From assembly GCF_023078275.1 (NCBI RefSeq), contig NC_062998.1, forward strand, positions 14,273,916 to 14,337,915: a stretch of 64,000 nt of DNA. Direction: 5' to 3'. Numbering within the stretch: position 1 is the first letter of the stretch; every line of letters begins with the position of its first letter. The stretch is from Leguminivora glycinivorella (lineage: Eukaryota > Arthropoda > Insecta > Lepidoptera > Tortricidae). A program made the position numbers and the translations under genes. Positions 21,301 through 28,094 of the stretch are shown one piece after another. A model generated the notes under the pieces. That model was not told the DNA's origin. It saw only the letters and a list, made by a program, of their open reading frames with translations, and made no database searches.

Positions 21301-22494
21301 AAAAATGTATCTTGTAAGTACTAATACTATGATACTTTCTATACAATACTATTTTGGAAACCTTTTACGAGACATGCGTTTGGGTGCAACCGTCTAATCT
21401 AGCCAATATTTGCAGGAGGCGTCAAAATCGCAGCTAGCGTTCGTGCGCGTGTATTGCGGCAAAGCGAACACGTGCGTGGTGCCGCAGTCGTCGCTGAGCG
21501 CGGCGCACGTGGACTCCTCCACCAAGCCCGCCATCATCTTCCGCATCGCCGCGCGCAACGAGAAGGGCTACGGGCCTGCCACGCAAGTCAGGTGGCTGCA
21601 AGGTTAGTGTCTGTGTATCAGCTTTTAACGGTAGGATCCAGGTGCCTTAGGTTCAGAGATTTAGATCGCAGCAAATACAAATTGTAGTCCGGTCGCTGCA
21701 AGGTTTCCATGCCATTAGCGATAGGATTCAGGTGCCGTTGGATCAAATACTTAGATAACATTATTATTTTATTTTATTTATTTATTTTAGGTAATTACAA
21801 ACAAAAATCTCTAATTAATTACACAGTATCGTTAAACCAATAAGGTTTGTCTCGATACCTGCAACTGCATGTCATTAGTCAACATATTAGATGTTTCTCG
21901 AAGGACTTTATCGATGCGAACCCTGATTTCTTTTTACTTGCCTGAGGTTTAAATTAAAAAGGACCTTGAAAATTATATCAAAACCTACACAAAACCTAAT
22001 AATGTAATATTGCTTTTAACAACTTCAGTATCATAGAGGAACTTAACATTTTTTTTTTTAATTAATAAACGTACATAAATTCCTATCACACATTTTGCTT
22101 ACCTAAATCTACTGGGCCATAAAGATGCAATATCAGACGGGAGTTGTAGAATACTAGTTGATATAAATTTTCTTATTGTCTGCAGTGTGTAATTATATGA
22201 ATTATTCATTAGGTCCATGATTAAGCTTACAAGATTTAGATCAGAAGACTGAAATGTTACATCGTAATAGCAAGTAAGGTCATCTTTACATATTTCGTTT
22301 TGTTATAAAGTATTTAATTAGTAATGATTTAAAATATTCCATTGATGCACGTGCAGAACTATTGTTTCCATTCGTCACCTCTAGTAAATGAACTGTTTGT
22401 TCCAGATATGAAATCAACAGGAGTAAAAAGGTCAGGCGAGGGCCGGTTACCCGGCGCGTCACCCTCCAAGCAGCCTAAACAATTAATGCACTAA
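252..22494 (+). CDS. HCF: Host cell factor (HCF/HCF-1 ortholog), 3' twelve coding exons
   Basis: Known role of the family: HCF is a nuclear chromatin scaffold that links transcription factors to histone-modifying complexes and controls cell-cycle genes. Seen here: joining 252-350, 543-646, 1156-1345, 1580-1691, 1918-2055, 5983-6110, 11978-12168, 19713-19793, 20101-20262, 20583-20753, 21416-21602 and 22406-22494 gives one open frame of 549 residues with matching phases at every junction and a TAA at 22492-22494. The order is an acidic Asp/Glu/Ser-rich segment (exons 1-5), an Ala/Gly-rich segment, then the fibronectin type III module of the HCF C-terminal subunit with hallmark strings such as HGTAYKFRLAAINSCGRGEF, FKTCLPGFPGAPSAIKISKS and FRIAARNEKGYGPATQVRWL, then a basic tail (GVKRSGEG, SKQPK) like the HCF nuclear localisation tail. 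The N-terminal Kelch part lies upstream of the window. The gene is convergent with Rim. The identity is firm; the exact use of the 5983-6110 exon is less so because its donor is GC. Confidence 0.93.
543..646 (+). CDS. HCF: HCF exon, acidic segment
   Basis: The acceptor is CTATAG and the donor is CCT|GTGAGT. It enters in phase 1 and leaves in phase 0, matching both neighbours. It encodes an acidic stretch (EAEPEEMDIDDTATG) followed by DGPVYIGDNCLSTP. Confidence 0.82.
1156..1345 (+). CDS. HCF: HCF exon, acidic segment
   Basis: The acceptor is ATACAG and the donor is GATG|GTAAGA. It enters in phase 0 and leaves in phase 1. The frame is open and Asp/Glu/Gln/Ser-rich (DDGSPQDDEHQ, EGAEAQEESPDQ). 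A longer open frame that starts upstream at 1130 is in a different frame and is a shadow. Confidence 0.82.
1580..1691 (+). CDS. HCF: HCF exon, acidic segment
   Basis: The acceptor is TTACAG and the donor is AAG|GTAATA. It enters in phase 1 and leaves in phase 2. It encodes DESSTMDEDMG and a Ser/Asp-rich remainder in the same style as its neighbours. Confidence 0.82.
1918..2055 (+). CDS. HCF: HCF exon, Ser/Ala-rich segment
   Basis: The acceptor is a pyrimidine-rich CTTTCAG and the donor is ATGA|GTATGT. It enters and leaves in phase 2. The encoded segment is Ser/Thr-rich, then GPAGLLHSFSIAAQQAHANE. Confidence 0.82.
2526..3460. mobile_element. Terminal-inverted-repeat element in HCF intron
   Basis: A 29-bp inverted repeat bounds this stretch (2526-2554 and 3432-3460, three mismatches; core AGTAT followed by AAGGAC or GAGGAC). 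The interior from about 2624 to 3400 is found again, inverted, at about 30255-31048 in the Rim region, but there without these ends. The open frame at 3007-3405 has no recognisable domain. The superfamily is not assigned. Confidence 0.55.
3598..4015 (+). mobile_element. 3' end of a non-LTR retrotransposon with restriction-like endonuclease
   Basis: The open frame (KAEKDKSSKYLDLAHEITAM ... RIVRRFLSLQP, stop at 3841-3843) is the C-terminus of an R2/NeSL/Dong-type polyprotein, where the K-x3-D/EK-x2-KY motif belongs to the restriction-like endonuclease. It is followed by a short 3' UTR ending near GAAAATAAATA. It is strongly 5'-truncated, and a near-identical copy lies inverted at 40575-41060. 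It sits in an HCF intron and is not functional. Confidence 0.75.
4016..5197. other. HCF intron sequence without recognised gene
   Basis: The stretch is AT-rich with a GC-richer island near 4560-4660 and another near 5020-5130 that resemble scattered mobile-element debris. No domain could be read in any frame and no clean termini were found. Confidence 0.4.
5198..5505. mobile_element. Small inverted-repeat element with a second hairpin nested inside
   Basis: The outer ends match in inverted orientation (CACACCGGAATGGCAGCGG near 5207 and its reverse complement near 5470-5492). The inner part, about 5252-5400, is itself an imperfect hairpin (GGTACCGTAGCCAAAT against ATTCGGCTACGTACC, with ACGAAACGC against GCGTTTCGT). 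This reads as one MITE inserted in another, within an HCF intron. Confidence 0.6.
5983..6110 (+). CDS. HCF: HCF exon with probable GC donor
   Basis: The acceptor is TATTTAG. The frame continues from phase 2 and reads EFGDADTSEMEGAADTMPSV, then SESMPLLTMASNGAALLSPG. The only junction that keeps the next recognisable exon (11978) in frame is CAAG|GCAAGT, a good match to the consensus of rare GC-AG introns; the alternative GT at 6118 would break the frame. A tandem degraded copy of this exon follows at about 6278-6392. Confidence 0.72.
6125..6710 (+). repeat. Tandem degraded copies of the preceding HCF exon and flanking intron
   Basis: About 170 bp after the 5983-6110 exon its 3' half recurs (6189-6260, with an in-frame TAA). 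A fuller copy lies at 6278-6392 and is still open over its whole length (GDADTLEINQMMPSVSETML). A short trace recurs near 6668-6715. Intronic sequence just downstream of the donor recurs as well, so whole exon-plus-intron units of roughly 280 bp were duplicated in place. The 6278 copy has GCACAC where the parent has the GCAAGT donor. It also has an in-phase AG upstream at 6269-6270, so a cryptic exon cannot be excluded. Confidence 0.6.
7210..8590 (+). mobile_element. 5'-truncated non-LTR retrotransposon reverse transcriptase (Jockey/CR1-like)
   Basis: The frame 7227-8585 (452 residues) is an almost complete reverse transcriptase lacking its N-terminus and the endonuclease. In order it has TPVHKKGSKTEVTNYRPIS (finger), YTDYSKAFDRIDH (motif A), PSGVPQGSLLGPLLFNIFVN (motif B) and the catalytic FADDMKIF (motif C), then the thumb and a C-terminal region. 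No in-frame stop interrupts it. It ends at 8583-8585 and is followed by a UTR and an AATAAT-type simple repeat near 8965-8995, typical of such insertions. The clade is uncertain. It lies in the HCF intron and shows no sign of belonging to the host gene. Confidence 0.85.
8586..8995 (+). mobile_element. 3' UTR and AATAAT tail of the preceding retrotransposon
   Basis: The stretch continues the element past its stop codon and ends in an irregular AATAAT/AATAAATAA repeat (about 8962-8993). I found no convincing target duplication. Confidence 0.55.
9200..9435 (+). mobile_element. Probable retrotransposon 3' fragment with TCTA tail
   Basis: The stretch ends CAAATAAAGCTTC followed by TATC/TCTA repeats at about 9417-9432, the form of a poly-adenylation-like end with a simple-repeat tail. 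No coding domain is readable. Confidence 0.4.
9610..10300. mobile_element. GC-richer non-coding mobile-element fragment (LINE UTR-like)
   Basis: This block is much GC-richer than the surrounding intron and has short overlapping frames on both strands but no domain. Its composition and wording resemble untranslated parts of lepidopteran LINEs, which is an impression from memory. Two segments may be separate fragments (9610-10035 and 10090-10300). Confidence 0.4.
10378..10625 (+). repeat. Interspersed repeat, copy 1 (second copy at 58515-58750)
   Basis: The stretch shares, in the same orientation, CGTCGTACGATACACGTGCG, TCGTGTCGATTTAAAACACT and the surrounding 230 bp with 58515-58750. It contains imperfect inverted parts (TTTTTACGCAC near both ends), as in small non-autonomous DNA elements. 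Confidence 0.65.
10797..11400 (+). repeat. 121-bp tandem repeat array
   Basis: Four good copies and degraded flanking ones have a period of 121 bp, judged from the recurring GTGCCGTTCAG at about 10869, 10990, 11111 and 11232. Each unit also carries CCATCATCAG and CACTGCACCAAATGTCA. The period is not a multiple of three, so the open frames seen on both strands are by-products. Related single units occur at 11690-11770 and, inverted, near 54160-54260. Confidence 0.85.
11401..11935. repeat. Interspersed repeat with poly(A) tract, related to 54000-54240
   Basis: The stretch contains an A-rich run (11512-11540) and repeated wording such as CGGTCCAGTAACGACGGAG and AGTCGGTTAAAAA, found inverted at 53985-54240. 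It is a common type of lepidopteran intronic repeat with no coding content. Confidence 0.55.
11978..12168 (+). CDS. HCF: HCF exon, Ala/Gly-rich segment
   Basis: The acceptor is TGTATAG and the donor is CAG|GTGACA. It enters in phase 1 and leaves in phase 0, joining the 5983-6110 exon to the fibronectin exons. It is strikingly GC-rich compared with the surrounding intron and encodes EEGGAGVSSSQAAESAAAGG followed by NNGTPPLRPADAAHALATLA. Open frames on the other strand here are artefacts of GC-rich codons. Confidence 0.82.
13143..13250. mobile_element. Hairpin MITE, copy 1
   Basis: The arms GGTCGCGCGATAAATGATAA and its near-complement at 13220-13243 flank ATCTGACCGTCC...GGACGACCAGAT, so nearly the whole stretch folds on itself. 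A related hairpin is at 21080-21175. Confidence 0.7.
13255..13445. other. Region with repeated GCCACTGGCATA-type motif
   Basis: Short copies of a CTATGCCxGxGGCATA palindrome recur here and just upstream at 13030-13110 (five or so occurrences). This is probably part of the surrounding DNA element; no function is inferred. Confidence 0.35.
14942..15473 (+). repeat. Interspersed repeat, copy 1 (inverted copy at 18955-19465)
   Basis: About 500 bp match 18955-19465 in reverse complement, including GTTGCTCGACTGCGCGTACG and CTGTTTTCGACTCATTTTC. The repeat continues after the hAT element at 15474-16497, which interrupts it. Confidence 0.75.
15474..16497. mobile_element. hAT-type element with 8-bp target duplication
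   Basis: The ends are TAGCGTTGAAAAAACCGG and the reverse complement of TAGCGATGAAAAAAGCCGG. The flanking 8-bp duplication ATTTTCCC is at 15466-15473 and 16498-16505. The size, terminal TAG and 8-bp duplication are those of hAT transposons. The interior carries a transposase remnant on the minus strand (16010-16210). Confidence 0.85.
15994..16227 (-). pseudogene. hAT transposase C-terminal dimerisation fragment
   Basis: The minus-strand frame contains PLSWWKGLCSTKLLSNIAV and LLSIPPSSAAAERNWSLFG, the conserved core of the hAT dimerisation domain (WW ... A-x-RLLSIPPSSAA-x-ERNWS). Only this fragment is left of a protein that is normally several hundred residues long, so the element cannot move itself. 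Confidence 0.85.
17545..17990 (+). pseudogene. RTE-like retrotransposon C-terminus
   Basis: The frame 17603-17965 reads FVNKSLRSILRIFWPKTI, IAQEVAQRKWRWIGHTLRRG and WRRSVENELREYGLSWNEAK, the typical end of an RTE-type reverse transcriptase ORF. The stop is followed by ACAACAACA-type simple sequence. It is 5'-truncated and lies in an HCF intron. Confidence 0.8.
18547..18676. mobile_element. Short inverted-repeat MITE
   Basis: GTTTTCACATTACCCAATCC at the left pairs imperfectly with the reverse complement of the right end (AATAATGTGAAAAC), and GATGTCGGA pairs with TCCAACATC. About 130 bp, with no coding content. Confidence 0.6.
18955..19490 (-). repeat. Interspersed repeat, copy 2 (inverted relative to 14942-15473)
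   Basis: Reverse-complement match of about 500 bp to copy 1. This copy is not interrupted, so it shows what copy 1 looked like before the hAT insertion up to its own end. Confidence 0.75.
19713..19793 (+). CDS. HCF: HCF exon, start of fibronectin III module
   Basis: The acceptor is AATTGCAG and the donor is ACG|GTAAAT, with phase 0 at both ends. It encodes NEADEPKQINDEDAWFTVGI followed by VKGTTFT, matching the W-x-x-VG-VIKGT opening of the first C-terminal fibronectin domain in HCF proteins. Confidence 0.9.
20101..20262 (+). CDS. HCF: HCF exon, fibronectin III domain
   Basis: The acceptor is GTTTTAG and the donor is GAA|GTAAGT, phase 0 at both ends. It contains the family hallmark TAYKFRLAAINSCGRGEFSE, after a variable, Asp/Leu-rich loop (NVDLSNLSLDNLPDLSGL). 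Confidence 0.93.
20583..20753 (+). CDS. HCF: HCF exon, linker and second fibronectin III domain
   Basis: The acceptor is TTGTTCAG and the donor is AAG|GTACGT, phase 0 at both ends. It encodes ESAFKTCLPGFPGAPSAIKI and LSWEPPQVAAEGIFEYSVYL, nearly unchanged from vertebrate HCF-1 as I recall it. Confidence 0.94.
20757..20892. mobile_element. Small inverted-repeat MITE just after an HCF exon
   Basis: ATCATAGAGGAATGAGTAAGG at its left end pairs with ATTTATTCCTCTATGGT at the right. It starts within 4 bp of the 20753 splice donor. Confidence 0.5.
21075..21182. mobile_element. Hairpin MITE, copy 2 of the 13143 family
   Basis: GGTCGCGCGATAGACGATAA at the left and TTTTATCGTCTAC at the right flank two copies of a GGCCGTC/GACGGCC arm and an ACTATTTG-type loop. 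The wording (GTCGCGCGATA, AGTGCGATAG) links it to 13143-13250. Confidence 0.65.
21416..21602 (+). CDS. HCF: HCF exon, second fibronectin III domain
   Basis: The acceptor is TTTGCAG and the donor is CAAG|GTTAGT. It enters in phase 0 and leaves in phase 1. It carries QLAFVRVYCGKANTC and KPAIIFRIAARNEKGYGPAT, the most conserved HCF C-terminal strings. Confidence 0.94.
22406..22494 (+). CDS. HCF: HCF terminal coding exon with basic tail
   Basis: The acceptor is TGTTCCAG. It enters in phase 1 and ends at TAA. The tail GVKRSGEGRLPG...SPSKQPKQLMH is basic, as in the HCF nuclear localisation tail. The first AATAAA downstream that I find is at 23259-23264, so the 3' UTR could be about 0.8 kb; no experiment supports that. 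Confidence 0.9.
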
Positions 22495-23889
22495 CTGAAC
22501 TCGAGTGACAGAATCAAAGTATCCCTAGGTATAAGTAGTTATATGTACAGACTGAGTGAATATTGTTCGACCCAAGTGTTTATCAATGTAATTAATAGAC
22601 CTTTTCCTAATATGAAATCTCTTCTATCATAATAATTGTTGAGGTTATAATTTTTTTATTGGTACACCATTCCCTTCTATTATTCTAATGTCTTCAACGG
22701 AAGGCTTAATAGGTTAATGTATTCGACTTTATACTATAGATTAGTTTGACTGTTTATGTCTGCAGTGCAAATTACTATGACTTTATAAATACATGATTTA
22801 AGTGTATACTATAAGATCTTGTCATTCACGAAGATTCGTGCCTTGGTTCATTTCATATTGTCATGTAATTCTCTTGAATGGCACTATCTTTAAGTACATT
22901 TATAATGATATGAGGTTATAAATTATAATCGTTTATCAGTGTATCTCCTATCTTTCACATTAATGCTAATATAATGTGTGAGGCTTAACACATCTTTAAG
23001 GTTCTAAAAGGCATGTAAACTGCATTACGGCAATAACTAGTAGTACTTTATGTTGTGTATTACTTATTTACTTATACTTGTTGAATGATCCGATTTAAGT
23101 ACATCAGCTCTGTATGATATTTCTTACTATACACATATCCATAAATAACCTATTCTAGAATTCATATTTGTTTGATTTATTTAAAATATAAAAATAATTG
23201 AGACGAGCTACGTTTATAAAAGTTGTTTAATTTATATCATAGCGAGGTAATCTTATGAAATAAAAGCTCTCAAACTTGTTTAACTTTTCAAATTCTAGTA
23301 ATTTAACCACGAGCTTGAATCTGACATATTCGCTGGCGTGTGAGTATTTTTGTATGCATCTCATTCGTATCTGACATGTATGAAAATGTAATATAGAGCG
23401 AATGAAATATGAAAGTAAGTACGTACGTAGATTTATTGTTATTAAATATGTCAGTTTCAAAATCGTGTTAGCCGTTTTAATCAGATTCCTCTGGCAATCA
23501 TGTAATAAAAAGTACAACTTAAAATGTTCGATTCTTTATTTAAGGCTGCTTTCAAAAAAAACGTCAAAAGAATGTAAAATTGATAGTTTTAGTCGGTGAA
23601 ATACTACACTTTCCGTTATCCAATAGATTTATTTAATTCAAGTTCCAGTTAGAGCATCTTATTGTCTTGATTTTTATAAGACTGGATTTTTGAAAACTAA
23701 CTCATTAAATTAATTATGAATTTTTCTCTAATGCACGTTTAGAAAAACGCACGTATTGGCTTCGTGCGAAGTGCATGGATGAGGTAAGCAAAGCGATCGC
23801 AGTGCTTGCGGTGGTCAAAATCGACACTGATTGTGGTTGTCATCTATCAAAACTCATAAAATATAATACAATGTGGTGTAATGTTTGAT
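22495..23889. other. HCF 3' UTR and intergenic sequence
   Basis: The stretch is AT-rich with candidate poly-adenylation signals (AATAAA at 23259-23264; a second near 23504). I see no further gene or recognised repeat. Confidence 0.4.
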
Positions 23890-24025
23890 ATGGGATTTCA
23901 ATGTTGTTTCGTTGTTAATTGTAAAAATAATGGCATAAATAGTCGTTGCACGTTCTATGCGTTTCTTAGAGCACATTGGAAATTGGATCAAAGAACTAAA
24001 TGGATAGCTACGGTGAAAAGAAAAC
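23890..24025 (+). CDS. THAP zinc-finger domain, candidate first exon
   Basis: From ATG at 23890 the frame reads MGFQCCFVVNCKNNGINSRC followed by TFYAFLRAHWKLDQRTKWIA and TVKRK, up to a strong donor AAAAC|GTAAGT at 24026. This is the N-terminal half of a THAP domain: C-x4-C near the start, the F-Y-x-F pattern and the conserved W-K/W-I residues. THAP domains bind DNA and occur in host regulators and in P-element-type transposases. No downstream exon with the remaining Cys/His and AVPTIF box could be identified, so this may be an intact first exon, an orphan fragment or a transposon relic. Confidence 0.6.
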
Positions 24026-25579
24026 GTAAGTGACATGTCAAAATAAAACATGATAATAAATTATATTTAAGCTTTCTTTACCTAATATTGTTCAATACGC
24101 TGTTAGTATTTTTCCTACCGTAAAAGATTATGCTTAAAGATTCAGGCCTAGCCTGGGAATAGGCCCGTGTCGGATATTTCTGCGGCCGCGGACATGACTA
24201 CGTACTTACGTTTAGATTTGTTTTATATGGCATTAACGGGACGGAGGTTTAGCGAATACCATATCACTAGGTCGAAGAACTTGTACCATTACTCCTATGT
24301 TCTTCAAGATTCCTTATATGCCCTGCCAGCACCAATTTATTGACTCTTTCTGTAGTCTGGGGTTGGAAGTTTATACCGTGAGTAATGCTTTGGAAACTGA
24401 TTTTTGGTATTATATCCTTGTCTTTATAATCTATCTACCTAAATTACACTTGAAATAGTAGCTCTTGTTATTCGATTTATTTAAAATTAACGAAAAATCG
24501 TTAAAATATAGTGTTTGTTTACATGTCATTTTTTGACATTTTCCACTTCAAATTCACATGGTAGTGGGCGTAATTGTCGTGCACGTAGCCAATAGTGCTG
24601 AATCAGTCGATCTTATTTGTAAAATTTGGACAATTTTGAATATTAAAACGGGTAAATTTATAATTCGTATATCCTGTACCACAATCATTTCAGACTAGAT
24701 TTTTATTTTAAGTTTTTGAAAAAGAGTAAACTAGCCTAAGGAGAATTCAATTTTTTTCAGAAATTACCTAAAATTAAGTGACAATTTCTTTGAAAATCTA
24801 CATCACATCGAAGTAAGTTTTATACTAAATTAATCTGCAACGTTTACCTAAATTGCTGTTATGCCTTAGTGATTATAAATTGCTATTATTGATTTTTGCC
24901 AATTTTTTGAAAACGAGCCTTCACCGGTACAATTATTACCACTTTTGGACATTTTCTCATATTTTGTTAGACCAAGTAGAAAAAGTCCTATAATGTGATA
25001 TATATTTATAAACTGCTCGCAAAGTCCTTTAATTTGATACCACACACGGTATGATCGAGCGCTTGGTTGCGATTTCACTATTTTTAACACGAAAGCCCTC
25101 TTAAATAAGTATTCAATTGTATGTATTTGTCATAAAATATACTGGAAAAATAATAGCGATATGGAATATTATGTAAAACTCTGCGTAGAGAGTGTCACTA
25201 GCGCATACTGATGGTGAAACACAAAAATCGCATTTTGATCGGTTATTGTTAATTTAGAATAGAAAGGCATATAGCGAAATTTCGATATGGCTAATGACGT
25301 TTGGCGGTAGGCTTCCTGTGTCAGACCTCCTTGATGCATCAATGTCAAAGTGAAAACTTCTCATAAAACTGTTTAGGCATGGTATGTGTAAGTTAAATTA
25401 AAAATGTATGGTTTACGATATGTGCTAGTGCTGCACTCTGGCGGTGGAACATCGCAGTAATCCCCTTTATGTAGATTAGTTCAGACGTGTTTTTTTATCT
25501 GCAGATAATAAAGTTATTTTTCCAATGCTTTTTGTTTGTGTTTAACCCACCGACAGAAATCTCTACATCGAGTGTTCTT
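24026..25579. other. Intergenic sequence, nothing recognised
   Basis: AT-rich with only short frames on both strands. Any second exon of the THAP candidate should lie here or beyond, but none was convincing. Confidence 0.35.
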
Positions 25580-25582
25580 ATA

Positions 25583-26035
25583 AAGTTATTTACAATTAAC
25601 ACAAATTTTGGGCCTATTGCAATATACAGAGTGGGCCCTGTAACAAAGGCGAAGAATTGAACTGTAGGCTATTCTCCTTATACTGATCAACATTAAATTT
25701 GTTCAGTGACTTTTAAAAATTATGAAGTCTTTAAATTTTTAATTTTTCATACAAAATAAATATTAGCTTCAATGTACGCCATTATTGTTTTCATTGACGT
25801 TGTCTGTCACACTTTAGACTTAACAGAATTCGCAATTCATTACCTCTTAGAAAAAACTTTCAAGGGTGATAAAAATCAAAATACAAGTTATTTTTAAAAG
25901 TCGCCGAACAAATGTTGATTAGTATAAGGAGAATAGCCTAGAGTTCAATTCTTCGCCTTTGTTACAGGCCCCACTCTGTATATTGCAATAGGCCCAAAAT
26001 TTGTGTTAATTGTAAATTGTAAATAACTACTAGCG
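25583..26035. mobile_element. MITE with about 110-bp terminal inverted repeats
   Basis: The left arm (about 25583-25700, with ACACAAATTTTGGGCCTATT and AGGCTATTCTCCTTATACTG) is matched in reverse complement by the right arm (about 25910-26030). The core between the arms is about 210 bp and non-coding. A 10-bp-scale duplication (ACAATTT) lengthens the right end. Confidence 0.75.
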
Positions 26036-26489
26036 ACCCACCCCGGCTTCTCGCGGGTATTATGCACAAATAAACCTTCCTCTTGAATCAAAGTAAAACC
26101 GCATTAAATCCGTTGCGTGCTTTTAAAGATTTAAGCAAACATACGGGTAGACAGCGGGAAGCGACTTGGTTTTATACTAAGCATGTGCTCTTCGTGATTT
26201 TGTAAAATCGCCAGTGTTAGCTTGTACTTTAATTATTATGCAATAGGCCTTGTGTCCATAACGCTCGGAATTGTCCCGGTACTATTCGGCAACGTTAATG
26301 CCTCATTGTAAGTTCCATTCCAGGTAAGATTTTAATAGCTTGTTAATAAATAAATAACTTTTAAGAAGGTTAACTATTGTTAGTGACCATTGATAATATT
26401 CATGAAATAAACCACTTGAAGTGTATGATTCAAGACAAAATCTGTTTTATTTACATACAAAGTATGGTCTTACGTTGGGTGCCTTTTTG

Positions 26490-26760
26490 TTACAAAAAAC
26501 TAGTTCAGTCTAGTCAATGGAGCTTATTCCACTGTCCCCATTCTACCACCACTTCCACTCTCACATGTTAGATATTCCACCAATTCGAACGAAGTGCTTT
26601 GCTTCTGCTTTTCTTATGCGCACTGCCAAGAAGTGGAATTCCTTGCCGGCGTCTATATTTCTCAGCAACCTTCAAATCAAGGGTGAACAGGCACCTTCTA
26701 GGCGAGCTCGATCGACCATCATAGGTCACGTCTTCGCCTCGGCTTGTCTGTGTCCATAGT
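26490..26760 (+). pseudogene. Retrotransposon reverse-transcriptase C-terminal remnant, frameshifted
   Basis: One frame reads HMLDIPPIRTKCFASAFLMR and TAKKWNSLPASIF; the continuation (TFKSRVNRHLLG) lies in another frame. This is the WNSLP...FK-x-R-x-N tail of CR1/L2-type elements with at least one frameshift. Confidence 0.7.
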
Positions 26761-27385
26761 TAAAAAAGTCAGTGAACATACAAGCGTATACATCAAAGAA
26801 AGGGAAAGAACATGGGAAAAACAAACTCCATCTTGCAATTTGGCTTTTATTTTAATACTTAATTACATATTATTGAGTACACTATACATTTGTTTCATTG
26901 CTATAAAATGCTATCTATTCAAAACTCCGGTAGGCATTTCACAAGAAAAATGATAATATAAATAATTTTAACTTTCGTTTTATAGAAAATTTCCTATATT
27001 CAAGATATTTTGCGTTTTATCATGATATTAAAGCAGTATCACTAAATTTATTATTTGGACAATTTAATTTTATTCTGATGATAAAGGTTTTTTAAAGGCG
27101 GCGGTGGTAAACCTCCGTTACTGAAACAAACAAAACATACATTAGGTCGTCGTTTGGCAAATAATAATAAATTAATAGTATTTGCGGCACTGAGCAAAAG
27201 TTGTAAATACATGCCGGCACTGAATTTTCTTACTGGGGTGAATCAACTTTTTGACTGACTCAAATCTGCCTGCACCATGAACTTCATTATAAAATTTCGC
27301 CCTTAAAAGTAGCATTTTTATATTTCTTGTTGTGGTTGTAGGTAATGTTATTATATTCAAGACCGCATCTGTTAAACTTAAAATA

Positions 27386-28073
27386 CAACGTGTTTCCGGT
27401 AACACTCAAAACCTCAGACACCCCAACTGATTTTTATTTTTTTAAACTCATCTAGAGTATTCATCTTTTAATCTGATGGTTACTTTTTTTTAAATTGAAT
27501 TTTTAATTTTCTGTACAGCTCTACTTGACTTTTAGCTCTACACTCAATAAAATAATTGCTAACTTCCACCATAAACCATAAAACTATTTATTTGTGTACG
27601 TTACTGTAACGACATAAGGTTTACCAATAGACAGCTAAGATGTCACTGTAAAACACTTTAAATCTTTGTCACAGTAAACTTCAAATTGGACAGGTAATCG
27701 CAGTAAGCAAATTTAAACCCAATATTCAAAATGACAAGGTTGTAATTAGGTACGAGTTCAATTTGTTATGACTTATGATAAACATTAAGATTAAACTGAC
27801 AAACAACGTCAAACTCGTAGCGGAAAAAATAATCGTCCAAGTAACCAGCCAGTATTAATACCCCTAAATACTGAAAAAGGTAAACAACCTCTAGCAATGT
27901 GATATACACAATGTTGTCTTACGAGTAGGTACAACAGAATAGGCACGTAAAAAATAACTAATAATACAAATTTAAATAAAAATATTACCCCCATCAAGAT
28001 ATAGCTCAATCGATTTTACTCTCGATTCTGAACAAACTGTTTTCAGGTTTTTAGTGTTAAGTGAAACACGGTG
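27386..28073. mobile_element. Internally deleted derivative of the 12299-14656 element, inverted
   Basis: The same ends (CAACGTGTTTCC at the left, GAAACACGGTG at the right) with a TA on each side. Its two halves match the two ends of the long copy, joined at ATCATAAG, a string that the long copy has at both deletion borders (12589-12596 and 14259-14266). Confidence 0.8.
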
Positions 28074-28094
28074 TATATACATAAACTTTGTACA

